A stretch of DNA of 64,000 nt from Pseudomonas brassicacearum subsp. brassicacearum (GTDB taxonomy: Bacteria > Pseudomonadota > Gammaproteobacteria > Pseudomonadales > Pseudomonadaceae), in NCBI RefSeq assembly GCF_008801605.1, contig NZ_VZPJ01000008.1:62001-126000 (forward strand). The letters are read 5' to 3'. The stretch's first letter is position 1. Every line of letters begins with the position of its first letter. Below the pieces are notes generated by a model that saw only the letters and a list, made by a program, of their open reading frames with translations, was not told the origin of the DNA and did no database searches. Below, piece by piece: positions 16,227 to 24,177 of this stretch. The position numbers and the translations under genes were made by a program.

Positions 16227-16463
16227 TCATGAAATCGGTGTAATGCTGATGATTTCAATGCTGTGCTGGGACTTGAGGTTCTTGACGGTGGGATCTTCGG
16301 TGCGACCTTCCAGGTCGTTGAGGTCCAGTTGGGCGGGCACGGGCAGCAATTTTTCGCGAATCAGTTGTGCAGCCTGCTCCATCGTAGGCTCCTGCTCGTA
16401 GTCGAACTGCTCGGCGATGGCTTCGCCATGATCATCCACGAAAGTGATTTCCCACTTTTGCAT
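16227..16463 (-). CDS. small conserved hypothetical protein
   Basis: A 78-residue soluble protein starting MQKWEITFVDDHGEAIAEQF, with AAGGAG about 7 bases ahead of the ATG at 16463. The high share of acidic residues and the alternating strand-helix-strand character suggest a small alpha/beta fold. I recognise no functional motif. It lies alone between RraB and the START-domain gene, all on the minus strand. Confidence 0.7.
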   Translation of the reverse strand: MQKWEITFVDDHGEAIAEQFDYEQEPTMEQAAQLIREKLLPVPAQLDLNDLEGRTEDPTVKNLKSQHSIEIISITPIS

Positions 16464-16559
16464 CGGTGTCTCCTTGATCAATTCAGGGCCTGGCTTACCT
16501 CTATCTCGACATTGAGGGCCGGACAATCGTTCCGCCGGGCGTCTGGACGGCACACATGA

Positions 16560-16584
16560 AAAGACCGCCTCCGGGGCGGTCTCT
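16560..16584 (-). terminator. intrinsic terminator of the START-domain gene
   Basis: AAGACCGCC / GGGCGGTCTT hairpin with T's on the minus side, 20 bp past the stop of the START-domain gene. Confidence 0.8.
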
Positions 16585-16604
16585 TGCAGTGCAGCCGTGG
16601 CCGA

Positions 16605-17213
16605 TCAGTTTTCGGCGCGTTCCTTCAGGGCTTTCAAGGTGTTGAACGGCGCATCCACCACGAACTTGTTCGCCAGCCAGGACGGCACGTCACCCCCTGG
16701 TTCGGTATGGACCTGGTAGGTCACTTCGATCTGGTCAGCGCCCTTTGGCGTGAACTTCCAGAAGCCGTCGACCTGGGTCACCCGCACGAAACCTTGCTCT
16801 TCAGGCAGGTATTTCGGCACGCCCTTGAGCTTGCGGGTCAGGCTGCCATCAGCGCCCTCTTCGGTGGTAACTTCAAGCACCGAGTCCCGGGACGTCACCG
16901 GCCATGGCGTGTTGAACTGGGTGTAGGTCCAGCTCTGATTGCCTTCGTGCTTGAGCAGTTTCTGGCTCTTGCATTCATGAATCCAAGCGCAGGCACCGGG
17001 AACGTCTTCCTGCAGGGCCCGCAGCTTGGCCATGGTGGTTTTCATCACCGTCACGCCACGGTAGGCCTTGTATTTGGAGCCCGTCACCTCACTGAGGGAA
17101 ACCTTGATACCGTCCTTCTCCTTGGCAACCTGCCAGTCCTCTGCCTGAGCGGTGGCCGCTGCCAGCAACACGGTCAACCCACACAACACAGCCATACGAT
17201 GCAGCGAACCCAT
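16605..17213 (-). CDS. exported START-domain protein
   Basis: A 202-residue protein with a signal peptide (LCGLTVLLAAATAQA, cut near residue 24). The rest reads as a START/SRPBCC lipid-binding domain: 'W.VAKEKDGIKV', 'YKAYRGVTVMKTTMAKL', 'SQTWT..FNTPWPVTSRD' like blocks and a closing 'VPSWLANKFVVDAPFNTLKALK', which matches the C-terminal helix of StAR-type proteins. It probably binds a hydrophobic ligand in the periplasm; the ligand is unknown. Its own terminator follows. Confidence 0.85.
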   Translation of the reverse strand: MGSLHRMAVLCGLTVLLAAATAQAEDWQVAKEKDGIKVSLSEVTGSKYKAYRGVTVMKTTMAKLRALQEDVPGACAWIHECKSQKLLKHEGNQSWTYTQFNTPWPVTSRDSVLEVTTEEGADGSLTRKLKGVPKYLPEEQGFVRVTQVDGFWKFTPKGADQIEVTYQVHTEPGGDVPSWLANKFVVDAPFNTLKALKERAEN

Positions 17214-17267
17214 AGTTCTTTTCCTTATTGTCCAAGTTCGTTCAGTTAGGATCCGTTCATTGACTCA

Positions 17268-17522
17268 TTACGCTGCCGTGATTTGCTCCCACCAACCGAT
17301 CAGTCGGATGGCCTCTTCACTGCTGCTGCCGCAAACCTCGATGTCGGCTTCGAACGCCGAGCACACTGCCGGACGCTCCGGCTGGCCGAAGATCCGGCAC
17401 AGGTTATCGACCGACAATTGCGCGCAACGTTCTCCCGCCGGTTTGCCTTGGGGCATGCCAGGGATAGGTGAGCTGATGGAAGGGGCGATGCAACAGGCGC
17501 CACAGCCTTCACGGCATTTCAT
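17268..17522 (-). CDS. YkgJ-family cysteine-cluster protein
   Basis: An 84-residue protein with the family's Cys pattern: MKCREGCGACC at the start, then C near residue 33 (GERCAQL), C in NLCRIFG and C in AVCSAFE. YkgJ/UPF0153 proteins are thought to bind zinc or an iron-sulfur cluster. The function is unknown. It is 54 bp upstream of the START-domain gene and could be in the same transcript. Confidence 0.85.
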   Translation of the reverse strand: MKCREGCGACCIAPSISSPIPGMPQGKPAGERCAQLSVDNLCRIFGQPERPAVCSAFEADIEVCGSSSEEAIRLIGWWEQITAA

Positions 17523-17669
17523 GACGACAACATCCTCACGACAGTAATGGTTAGTAACAGAACACAGAGTAACGGCTAAAACACTCGTTTTAAATTACCG
17601 TCTGCGTGTTTTTTTGCCCACGGCGAGATGACCGAATGGTCAGCGACGAACCGCAGGCCTGCCGAAGGT

Positions 17670-18146
17670 TTATTGCTTGAATTCGAAGTCCAGCGCCGCG
17701 CCTTCCACCTCGTGGCGCTCCGGGCTGCGCAGTGGCAGCTGCATTTCATTGCTCAACAAACGGCCATTGAGCTGAAAGGGACCGGGTTTCTCACCGAACA
17801 TCGACGGCAAGAGCGGCTCACGCCTGGACTGTACCACCTTACCCGGTGGTTGCAGTTTATCGACCATCTCATGGGGCAAGCTCAAATCCAGCTTGGCCGG
17901 CGGCAATGGGGTCTTGGCGACCTCGTGGGCGGATTTGCTCTTGGAGGCGATGGGGGCGCGTTTTTTCTTCGCGGGTGCCACTTTCTTGGCGGAAGGCTTC
18001 TTGGCCGCTGTGTTTTTTTTCGGCGCATCCTTCGTGGCACTGGCAGCCGGTTTTTCCTGCGCTGGCGCTGCCGCGACGACGCCTCCCATGTGGAAGACGC
18101 TCAACAGACCGATCAAAACCCAGGCAGCAGGAACAATGGCTTTCAT
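17670..18146 (-). CDS. exported Lys/Ala-rich hypothetical protein
   Basis: A 158-residue protein. The start at 18146 gives a normal signal peptide (MKAIVPAAWVLIGLLSVFHM, then an alanine-rich cleavage region). An upstream ATG at 18179 with AGGCG ahead is an alternative. Residues about 30-75 are a lysine-alanine-proline linker (KKNTAAKKPSAKK), and the rest (LDLSLPHEMVDKLQPP onward) is a compact conserved-looking domain with no motif I recognise. The basic linker could bind the cell wall or membranes, which is inference. No partner gene is evident. Confidence 0.72.
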   Translation of the reverse strand: MKAIVPAAWVLIGLLSVFHMGGVVAAAPAQEKPAASATKDAPKKNTAAKKPSAKKVAPAKKKRAPIASKSKSAHEVAKTPLPPAKLDLSLPHEMVDKLQPPGKVVQSRREPLLPSMFGEKPGPFQLNGRLLSNEMQLPLRSPERHEVEGAALDFEFKQ

Positions 18147-18231
18147 AAATACAACAGCATTGACGGCAGAGACCCCCATGCTCGCCTGATAATGAGGCGC
18201 TGACAAGCACATCGAGCCAAGTCGCTGATAT

Positions 18232-19674
18232 CTAAAGAAATCCGTTGGCCGTCTCCTGGCACAATTGAGTGGCCAACAGCCCCAGCGTCATCAAGGCCCG
18301 CTCCGCCTCCCGGTTCCAGGGTATGCCGCAGTTCAAGCGAATGCAGTGGTTGAACTGCTCGGTATTACTGAAAATCAGCCCTGGCGCGATACTGATGCCC
18401 TGTTGCAACGCCCGCACATGCAACTCCTGGGTATTGACCCGCCCCGGCAGGCTGACCCACAGGATGAAGCCTCCAGTGGGACGGCTCATCTGCGTGCCTT
18501 CGGGGAAGTACTGCTGCACCGCCAGCTGAAAGGCGCTGAGGTTCTTGCGGTATTCCTGGCGGATATAGCGCAAGTGCCGGTCATAGCCGCCGTTTTCCAG
18601 GTACGCGGCAATGCCCATCTGCGTGACGCTGCACGCCGAGTGCGTGCTGAAGGTCTGGAGCCGCTGGATTTCCTGTTGGAATTTCCCCGCGATCATCCAG
18701 CCGATGCGCACACCCGGCGACAACGTCTTGGAAAAACTCGAACAGTAGATGACCCGGTCCAGCCGGTCGTAGGCCTTGAGGGCCTTGGTGCGCCCCTGCT
18801 CGAACATCAACTCGCCATAGATATCGTCCTCGACGATCTGGATGTCGAAGTCCGACGCCAGGCGCAGCAGTTGCTTTTGCCGCTCTTCCGGCATGGTGCC
18901 GCCGAGAGGATTGCTCAGGCGCGTGGTCAGCACCAGCGCCTTGATCGACCACTGGTTGGCCGCCAGCTGCAAGGCCTCCAGACTCATGCCAGTGACCGGG
19001 TCGCTGGGGATCTCGATAACCTTGAGGCCCAACAGATCCGCCAGTTGCAGCAAGCCGTAATAGGTCGGCGACTCGGCGGCGATCAAATCCCCCGGCCGCG
19101 TCAGCACCCGCAAGGACATCTGCAGCGCATCGACGCAGCCGTGGGTGATCACCACCTCGGAAGGGTCCACCACGACGCCGGCATCGCGCATGCGAATCGC
19201 CACTTGGCGACGCAACGGCTCGAACCCCGGGCTGAACATGTAGCTGAACGCCCGCGGGCTGTGGAAGCGCGTGACCTTGGCCAACTGCTGATGCAGAGCC
19301 CGGACAGGCAGATAGTCGACGCTCGGCACCGCAGCCCCCAGGGGAAACACCCCTTCGCGGCGCGACTCGACCAATATTTGCTGGATGATACTGCTGCGTG
19401 TCACCAGCCCCGGACGCTCAACCCGGGCAATGTCCGGCGTCGGTGCCGTCAGGGCCGGCGTCTGGTGCACGTAGTAGCCCGACTGCGGCCGCGCGCGAAT
19501 CAGCCCCTGGTCTTCAAGGTTGGCGTAGGCCTGCAGCACCGTGGCATGGCTGACGTTGAGCTGCGAGCTCATCTTGCGCACCGACGGTACGCGCTCACCG
19601 GGCTGATACACACCGCGCCGGATGTCTTCAGCCAGCTGTTGAGCAATACGTTGATAGAGCAGAAGGTTGGTCAT
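18232..19674 (-). CDS. MocR-type regulator (GntR DNA-binding domain fused to aminotransferase fold)
   Basis: A 480-residue protein. Residues 1-75 are a GntR winged helix (YQRIAQQLAEDIRRGVYQPG, then VPSVRKMSSQLNVSHATV); from about 110 to the end is a class I aminotransferase fold with the PLP lysine in SSFSKTLSPGVRIGW (about residue 313). MocR/PdxR proteins use PLP or an amino compound as signal and often sit next to their target, but no aminotransferase or transporter gene adjoins here. Candidate half-sites lie upstream at 19741-19801. Confidence 0.9.
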   Translation of the reverse strand: MTNLLLYQRIAQQLAEDIRRGVYQPGERVPSVRKMSSQLNVSHATVLQAYANLEDQGLIRARPQSGYYVHQTPALTAPTPDIARVERPGLVTRSSIIQQILVESRREGVFPLGAAVPSVDYLPVRALHQQLAKVTRFHSPRAFSYMFSPGFEPLRRQVAIRMRDAGVVVDPSEVVITHGCVDALQMSLRVLTRPGDLIAAESPTYYGLLQLADLLGLKVIEIPSDPVTGMSLEALQLAANQWSIKALVLTTRLSNPLGGTMPEERQKQLLRLASDFDIQIVEDDIYGELMFEQGRTKALKAYDRLDRVIYCSSFSKTLSPGVRIGWMIAGKFQQEIQRLQTFSTHSACSVTQMGIAAYLENGGYDRHLRYIRQEYRKNLSAFQLAVQQYFPEGTQMSRPTGGFILWVSLPGRVNTQELHVRALQQGISIAPGLIFSNTEQFNHCIRLNCGIPWNREAERALMTLGLLATQLCQETANGFL

Positions 19675-19740
19675 GACGCAGCACTCGATTTCACGGGCAT
19701 TTTATTCTTGTCGGAAACGATACCGGAACAGTTTAGAAGT

Positions 19741-19801
19741 GTACTGGGACAGTTGCCAGATTACTCGACAGTACAGTGGAGTGACAGCTCTAACTGTACC
19801 C
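19741..19801 (-). promoter_or_regulatory. repeated GTACTG/ACAGTAC half-sites upstream of the MocR gene
   Basis: Three related blocks lie between the MocR gene and the terminator: GTACTGGGACAGTT (19741-19754), ACAGTACAGT (19768-19777) and AACTGTACCC (19792-19801). Arrayed ACTGTAC-like half-sites close to the start suggest self-regulation. Spacing is irregular, so this is only a candidate. Confidence 0.35.
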
Positions 19802-19826
19802 ATCGTGCATCGATTGCAGGGCCAAA

Positions 19827-19859
19827 AAAACCCGGCGCCTTTTACAGGGGCCGGGTTTT
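19827..19859 (-). terminator. intrinsic terminator of the OmpA/DUF4398 operon
   Basis: AAAACCCGGC / GCCGGGTTTT hairpin ending in seven T's on the minus strand, 16 bp past the OmpA-like stop. Confidence 0.9.
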
Positions 19860-19874
19860 CCAGTGACGCAGCCC

Positions 19875-20684
19875 TTAGCGGGCGGCGCCGAGCTGGCCTT
19901 TTTCGTCGGAGAACACAATTTCAACGCGACGGTTCTGTGCCCGGCCACGCTCGGAGGCGTTGACGTCCACCGGGTATTGGTCACCGTAGCCTTCAACCTG
20001 GATACGCTTTTCGTCTACCCCCAGATCCACCAGCACATCCGCCACCGCTTGCGCGCGGTCGCGAGACAACTTGAGGTTTTCCTGCTTGCCGCCGGTGCTG
20101 TCGGTGTACCCCTCGATACGGACCACGCGCTTGGGGTTGAGCTGCAGGAACTGCACGATTTTGAGCACGACCCGGTTGGCCGAGTTCTTCAGTTCCGCTT
20201 CGCCGGTGTCGAACAGCACGTCACCCAGGGTCATCACCAGACCGCGATCGGTTTGTGTGGTCGCCATCGCCATGATCTGTTCTTCAAGCCATTTGCCCTG
20301 CTGCTGCACGCTCAGCAACTTGGATTCACGCAGGGCCAATTGCAGGCGCTGGCGTTCCAGTTCGAGCTTGGCGGCACGCTCTTCGTTGAGCACCTGGTTG
20401 CTGTGCTCCCGGGCAATCGCACTGTAGCGCTGGCTCAGGTAGGCGTAATGCTGCACATCCTCACCGCTGCCCCAGTAGCTGGACAAACGATCGGCACGGG
20501 CCAGGGATTCGCCAGCGCGGATCACGTCCCGGGGTGCGGCACGCAATACGTTGGCGTCTTCCTTGACCTTCTGGAAGTCGGTGCTGGCCTGCTCGAGCGC
20601 CGCTTCGCTGCGCTGGCCGGCGCAGCCATACAAGCTCGCCAGGCCGGCGAGCACCAGGCCACCCAATACGTGGGAGTGCTTCAT
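19875..20684 (-). CDS. OmpA-family lipoprotein with N-terminal DUF4398 region
   Basis: A 269-residue protein with a lipoprotein signal (LAGLASLYGCAG, lipid Cys about residue 21). The middle (about 25-130) is a long helical, coiled-coil-like stretch; the C-terminal third is an OmpA/Pal peptidoglycan-binding domain (IEGYTDSTGGKQENLKLSRDRA in part, then GYGDQYPV and NRRVEIVF). It would tie the outer membrane to the cell wall. It overlaps the upstream DUF4398 gene by 4 bp, so the two are translationally coupled and probably work together. Confidence 0.9.
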   Translation of the reverse strand: MKHSHVLGGLVLAGLASLYGCAGQRSEAALEQASTDFQKVKEDANVLRAAPRDVIRAGESLARADRLSSYWGSGEDVQHYAYLSQRYSAIAREHSNQVLNEERAAKLELERQRLQLALRESKLLSVQQQGKWLEEQIMAMATTQTDRGLVMTLGDVLFDTGEAELKNSANRVVLKIVQFLQLNPKRVVRIEGYTDSTGGKQENLKLSRDRAQAVADVLVDLGVDEKRIQVEGYGDQYPVDVNASERGRAQNRRVEIVFSDEKGQLGAAR

Positions 20685-21040
20685 TGGGCATCCTCCCTCA
20701 ATTGTTTGCGCAAGCGCTTGATGCGGGTGTCGAGCACGTTCAGTTGCTCCTGGCTCTTGAGGGTCAGCACCTTCGCTTCGGCCAGGCGGGCGTCGAGTTC
20801 GGCCTGTTCGGCCCGCATGCGCGCCTTCTTGTAGGATTCGTCGGCCATGTTGGATTTGGCGCGGGCGAATTTTTCTTCAGCCAGTTTCAATTCGGGCACT
20901 TCATCGGCAGTAGCGCCAACGGCCCGGGCTTGCTCCAGTGCCTGTTCAGTCAGGCGGATCTGTTCATTCGGCGCCGGATCGGCTGCGCAACCCGCCAGAG
21001 CCAGAACGGCCAGGGCAGCGAAAAGAGGTCGAATAGTCAC
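20681..21040 (-). CDS. DUF4398-domain lipoprotein
   Basis: A 119-residue small lipoprotein with GTG start (21040; AGGGAAC upstream) and lipobox LALAGCAA (Cys about residue 18). The rest is almost all helix with a heptad-like pattern (AEEKFARAKSNMADESYKKA). DUF4398 lipoproteins usually occur beside OmpA-like genes, as here. Role in envelope structure is inference. Confidence 0.85.
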   Translation of the reverse strand: MTIRPLFAALAVLALAGCAADPAPNEQIRLTEQALEQARAVGATADEVPELKLAEEKFARAKSNMADESYKKARMRAEQAELDARLAEAKVLTLKSQEQLNVLDTRIKRLRKQLREDAQ

Positions 21041-21049
21041 TAATGTTCC

Positions 21050-21874
21050 CTACTGTTTTGGGGCGCTGACAGATGGCTGCAACTGTGTATTCCACCGCTC
21101 GAGATTGCGTTGCAACACAGCCTCCGCCAGGCCGGACGCGGCCAATTCTGTCATCTTTTGCGCCAGCTGTCCGCGTAACCATGGGTCATTGCAGGCGGAG
21201 TTATGGGAAATCGCGAGGAACAGCCCGGGTTTGTCCACCGGTTGCGGTGCGGCTTGCAGGTCATTGGCCATCCCCAGTGTCTGCGCCATTGCCAGGCCCG
21301 CGTAGCGCCCCGCCAGGACATATTCCACCTCGCCCAGCAGCAGTTTCTGAAAGGCCTGGGTCAGGTTGGGCGTGCGTACCAGGGACAATTGCCGCTCGGC
21401 AAAGACGCCGAATTCCTGGGTCATGCGGGCCTTTTCTGACAAAGCCCCGGGATGACCGTGAAGGTCTGCGGGCTGGTCGATGACCAGCGTCGAATCCTTG
21501 CGGGTCCAGACCAGGTAATCGTTTTCGAGCAAGGGCGGATGAACGTAATCCAGCACTTCAAGCCCGGTAACGGTCAGTGGCGCGTCGGTGAGCAGGTCCA
21601 TGCGTCCACTGCGCACTTCGTCCAACGCCTGGGCGCGCTTGCCGGCATACAGCAGTTCGATCTTGATCCCCAGTTCTTGCCCGACCTGCGCCAGCAGGTC
21701 GGCGCCGGCGCCAATCAAGTGCTTGGGGTCCTGAGGGTCCTGCCAGAGATAGGGTGGTGCATCCGGGCTGCCGGTGGCGATCAGTCGTTCACATTTGCCG
21801 GCGGCGACAGACAGGCCTGGCACGAGCGCCAACGTCCACAGCAACGGCCAGCCGGCCAAACGACGCAGATCCAT
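21050..21874 (-). CDS. extracellular solute-binding protein, family 3 type
   Basis: A 274-residue exported protein. The signal peptide follows MDLRRLAGWPLLWTLALVPG and the start at 21874 has GAGGAG upstream. The body is a bilobed family-3 binding domain (GAGADLLAQVGQELGIKIEL, then GRMDLLTDAPLTVTGLEVL), as in amino-acid ABC receptors or sensor inputs. No permease or ATPase is adjacent, so it is an orphan; it ends 9 bp before the DUF4398 gene and probably starts that operon. Ligand unknown. Confidence 0.82.
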   Translation of the reverse strand: MDLRRLAGWPLLWTLALVPGLSVAAGKCERLIATGSPDAPPYLWQDPQDPKHLIGAGADLLAQVGQELGIKIELLYAGKRAQALDEVRSGRMDLLTDAPLTVTGLEVLDYVHPPLLENDYLVWTRKDSTLVIDQPADLHGHPGALSEKARMTQEFGVFAERQLSLVRTPNLTQAFQKLLLGEVEYVLAGRYAGLAMAQTLGMANDLQAAPQPVDKPGLFLAISHNSACNDPWLRGQLAQKMTELAASGLAEAVLQRNLERWNTQLQPSVSAPKQ

Positions 21875-21901
21875 GGCAATACGCTCCTCTGATGCGGAAA
21901 T

Positions 21902-21930
21902 AAAAAGCCCGGCCAAAGGGCCGGGCTCTT
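21902..21930 (-). terminator. intrinsic terminator of etfBA
   Basis: AAAGCCCGGCC / GGCCGGGCT hairpin followed by TTTTTATTT on the minus strand, 20 bp past the etfA stop. Confidence 0.9.
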
Positions 21931-21949
21931 TATAAGTGAAGACGCCGGA

Positions 21950-22879
21950 TTAGACCAGCTTCTCCAACTCAGGGATGGCTTCGAACAAGTCCGCCACCAG
22001 GCCGTAGTCGGCCACTTGGAAGATCGGCGCTTCTTCGTCCTTGTTGATCGCAACGATCACCTTGGAGTCTTTCATGCCGGCCAAGTGCTGGATCGCGCCG
22101 GAGATACCGACGGCGATATACAGCTGTGGCGCAACGATCTTGCCGGTCTGGCCGACCTGCATGTCGTTGGGCACGAAACCGGCGTCGACCGCGGCGCGGG
22201 AAGCACCGACGGCGGCACCGAGCTTGTCGGCCAGGGCGTACAGGTGCTTGAAGTTGTCACCGTTCTGCATGCCGCGGCCGCCGGAAACGACGATCTTGGC
22301 AGCGGTCAGTTCAGGACGATCGGACTTGGCCAGTTCTTCGTTGACGAAGCTGGAGATGCCGGCGTCGTGGGCAGCGCCTACGGCTTCAACGGCAGCCGAG
22401 CCACCTTCGGCGGCAACCGGGTCGAAACCGGTGGCGCGGACGGTGATGACCTTGACCGCAGCGGTCGATTGCACGGTGGCAATGGCGTTGCCGGCGTAGA
22501 TCGGACGCTTGAAGGTGTCGGCGCTTTCTACCGAGATGATCTCGGAGATCTGGTCGACGTCCAGTGCAGCGGCCACGCGTGGCAGGATGTTCTTGCCGTT
22601 GGAGGTAGCGGCAGCCAGGATGTGGCTGTAGCCCTTGCCCAGCTCGGCTACCAGCGGCGCAACGTTTTCCGGCAGTTGGTGTGCGTAGGCAGCGTTGTCA
22701 GCCGACAGCACTTTGGCCACGCCAGCGATTTTCGCAGCGGCTTCAGCCACGGCGCCAGCGCCCTGACCCGCTACCAGCACGTGAATATCGCCACCGATTT
22801 TAGCGGCAGCAGCAACGGTGTTCAGCGTGGCTGGAGCCAGCGCCTTGTTATCGTGTTCGGCGATTACGAGGATAGTCAT
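21950..22879 (-). CDS. etfA: electron transfer flavoprotein, alpha subunit
   Basis: A 309-residue subunit (starts MTILVIAEHDNKALAPATL) that holds the FAD of the ETF heterodimer. The C-terminal FAD domain is clear: SGGRGMQNGDNF, GASRAAVDAGFVPNDMQVGQ and the AVGISGAIQHLAGM segment followed by INKDEEAPIFQVADYG. ETF takes electrons from acyl-CoA and related dehydrogenases and gives them to ETF-ubiquinone oxidoreductase (etfQO, next locus). It begins 2 bp after etfB and is terminated at 21902. Confidence 0.97.
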   Translation of the reverse strand: MTILVIAEHDNKALAPATLNTVAAAAKIGGDIHVLVAGQGAGAVAEAAAKIAGVAKVLSADNAAYAHQLPENVAPLVAELGKGYSHILAAATSNGKNILPRVAAALDVDQISEIISVESADTFKRPIYAGNAIATVQSTAAVKVITVRATGFDPVAAEGGSAAVEAVGAAHDAGISSFVNEELAKSDRPELTAAKIVVSGGRGMQNGDNFKHLYALADKLGAAVGASRAAVDAGFVPNDMQVGQTGKIVAPQLYIAVGISGAIQHLAGMKDSKVIVAINKDEEAPIFQVADYGLVADLFEAIPELEKLV

Positions 22880-22881
22880 GA

Positions 22882-23631
22882 TCAGATCACCTTCGCTTCG
22901 TTTTTCAGTTTCTCGACCAGTTCAGCCACCGACTTGACCTTGATGCCCGCGCTGCGTGCAGCTGGCGCTTCGACCTTGAGGGTCTTGTTGGTGGAGGCGG
23001 TGGAAACGCCCAAAGCGTCAGGCGTCAGCACTTCAAGCGGCTTCTTCTTGGCTTTCATGATGTTTGGCAGAGACGCATAGCGCGGCTCGTTCAAACGCAG
23101 GTCGGTGGTGACGATGGCCGGCAGTTTCAGGGAAACGGTCTGCGCGCCGCCGTCGATCTCGCGGGTCACGGCAACGCTGTCGCCGGACACTTCGACCTTG
23201 GACGCGAAGGTGCCCTGACCGTAGCCGCTCAATGCAGCGAGCATCTGGCCGGTCTGGTTGTTGTCGCTGTCGATGGCCTGCTTGCCGAGGATCACCAGCG
23301 ATGGCTGTTCCTTGTCGACAACGGCCTTGAGCAGCTTGGCCACGGCCAGGGAGGTCAGCTCTTCGGCGGATTCGACGAGGATGGCGCGATCGGCACCCAG
23401 TGCCAGCGCGGTGCGCAGTTGTTCCTGGGCGGTGGTCGGGCCGATGGAGACGACGACGATCTCAGTCGCCACGCCTTTTTCCTTCAGGCGTACGGCTTCT
23501 TCTACGGCGATTTCGCAGAAAGGGTTCATCGACATCTTGACGTTGGCGAGGTCGACGCCGGAGTTGTCCGCCTTGACGCGAACCTTGACGTTATAGTCGA
23601 CCACTCGTTTGACAGCTACAAGAACCTTCAT
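22882..23631 (-). CDS. etfB: electron transfer flavoprotein, beta subunit
   Basis: A 249-residue subunit binding AMP. The start at 23631 (MKVLVAVKRVVDYNVKVRVK) is the family's conserved beginning; the longer frame upstream is not. The segment MNPFCEIAVEEAVRLKEK is the ETF-beta signature, and GKQAIDSDNNQTGQMLAA is the nucleotide loop. It lies in an operon with etfA and faces etfQO across a 546-bp gap, so beta-oxidation electron flow is encoded in one place. Confidence 0.97.
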   Translation of the reverse strand: MKVLVAVKRVVDYNVKVRVKADNSGVDLANVKMSMNPFCEIAVEEAVRLKEKGVATEIVVVSIGPTTAQEQLRTALALGADRAILVESAEELTSLAVAKLLKAVVDKEQPSLVILGKQAIDSDNNQTGQMLAALSGYGQGTFASKVEVSGDSVAVTREIDGGAQTVSLKLPAIVTTDLRLNEPRYASLPNIMKAKKKPLEVLTPDALGVSTASTNKTLKVEAPAARSAGIKVKSVAELVEKLKNEAKVI

Positions 23632-23919
23632 GGATTCCTCGTTACTCTCCGGTGAAAAAAAGTCGCCTAGGCGAACCTGGCGGTTGATGCTCATGGGCGC
23701 AAGGGCACCTCTAAAAACGCCGGCATGAACCACACATGACCCAGCTCACGGGAGTGAAGACCATTCGTCAGTGATGACCGATGAGTCATTCATTATCGCG
23801 GCGTGTAAACTGCGCGTCAGAACCACGCAATGCGTCACTTTGTGCTGCCTTCGCCCTGTCTTTAGAGGTGCTCTTGAAACCAACAGTCAGCCTACGGCGA
23901 GCGCAAAACCGCCCGTATC

Positions 23920-23945
23920 TTGACCGGAACGCCTATTCCGGTCAA
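23920..23945. promoter_or_regulatory. perfect palindrome TTGACCGGAA-n6-TTCCGGTCAA
   Basis: Ten-bp perfect arms with a 6-bp centre, about 260 bp from the etfQO start and 290 bp from the etfB start. No T-run follows, so it is more like an operator than a terminator. Its regulator is unknown. Confidence 0.55.
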
Positions 23946-24005
23946 TACGGCAAAATGGTCAGTCATAAGCCGTACGTCAGTGATTTATCTGGGCTGCGGC
24001 AATTT

Positions 24006-24019
24006 CAAACAAACGTTTG
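24006..24019 (+). promoter_or_regulatory. PsrA-like box upstream of etfQO
   Basis: CAAAC-AAAC-GTTTG matches the reported PsrA form (G/CAAAC, 2-4 bases, GTTTG/C) with a 4-base centre. It ends two bases before the -35 hexamer of etfQO. PsrA is a fatty-acid responsive TetR repressor/activator in Pseudomonas and has been linked to etf genes in P. aeruginosa. Confidence 0.65.
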
Positions 24020-24021
24020 TA

Positions 24022-24050
24022 TTGGACCCTGAGAGTGGTGTAGATATAAT
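24022..24050 (+). promoter_or_regulatory. sigma70 promoter of etfQO
   Basis: -35 TTGGAC (24022-24027), 17-bp spacer, perfect -10 TATAAT (24045-24050). It would give a leader of about 120 bases before the GTG at 24178. Confidence 0.75.
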
Positions 24051-24177
24051 GCGCCGCTTAAGAGAGACACGCGTTTCATCCATTGTCGCTTTCGTCGCTT
24101 TTCGCGAAGGAAACAACGGATGCAACGCCAAACCTCCAATTAGAAAAAACTGTGAGCCTTGAGTAGGAGATAGCCCT

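Larger units (their letters stand above)
23632..24177. other. 546-bp regulatory gap between etfBA and etfQO
   Basis: No gene. It holds a 26-bp perfect palindrome (23920-23945), a PsrA-like box (24006-24019) and a sigma70 promoter (24022-24050). A longer imperfect inverted repeat also stands here, AAGGGCACCTCTAAA at 23701-23715 with its near-complement at 23861-23875. Confidence 0.7.

Noticed and set aside
18265..19866. A 533-codon plus-strand frame opposite the MocR-type gene
   Set aside because: No family pattern and shadow composition; it also crosses the MocR promoter and the next terminator.
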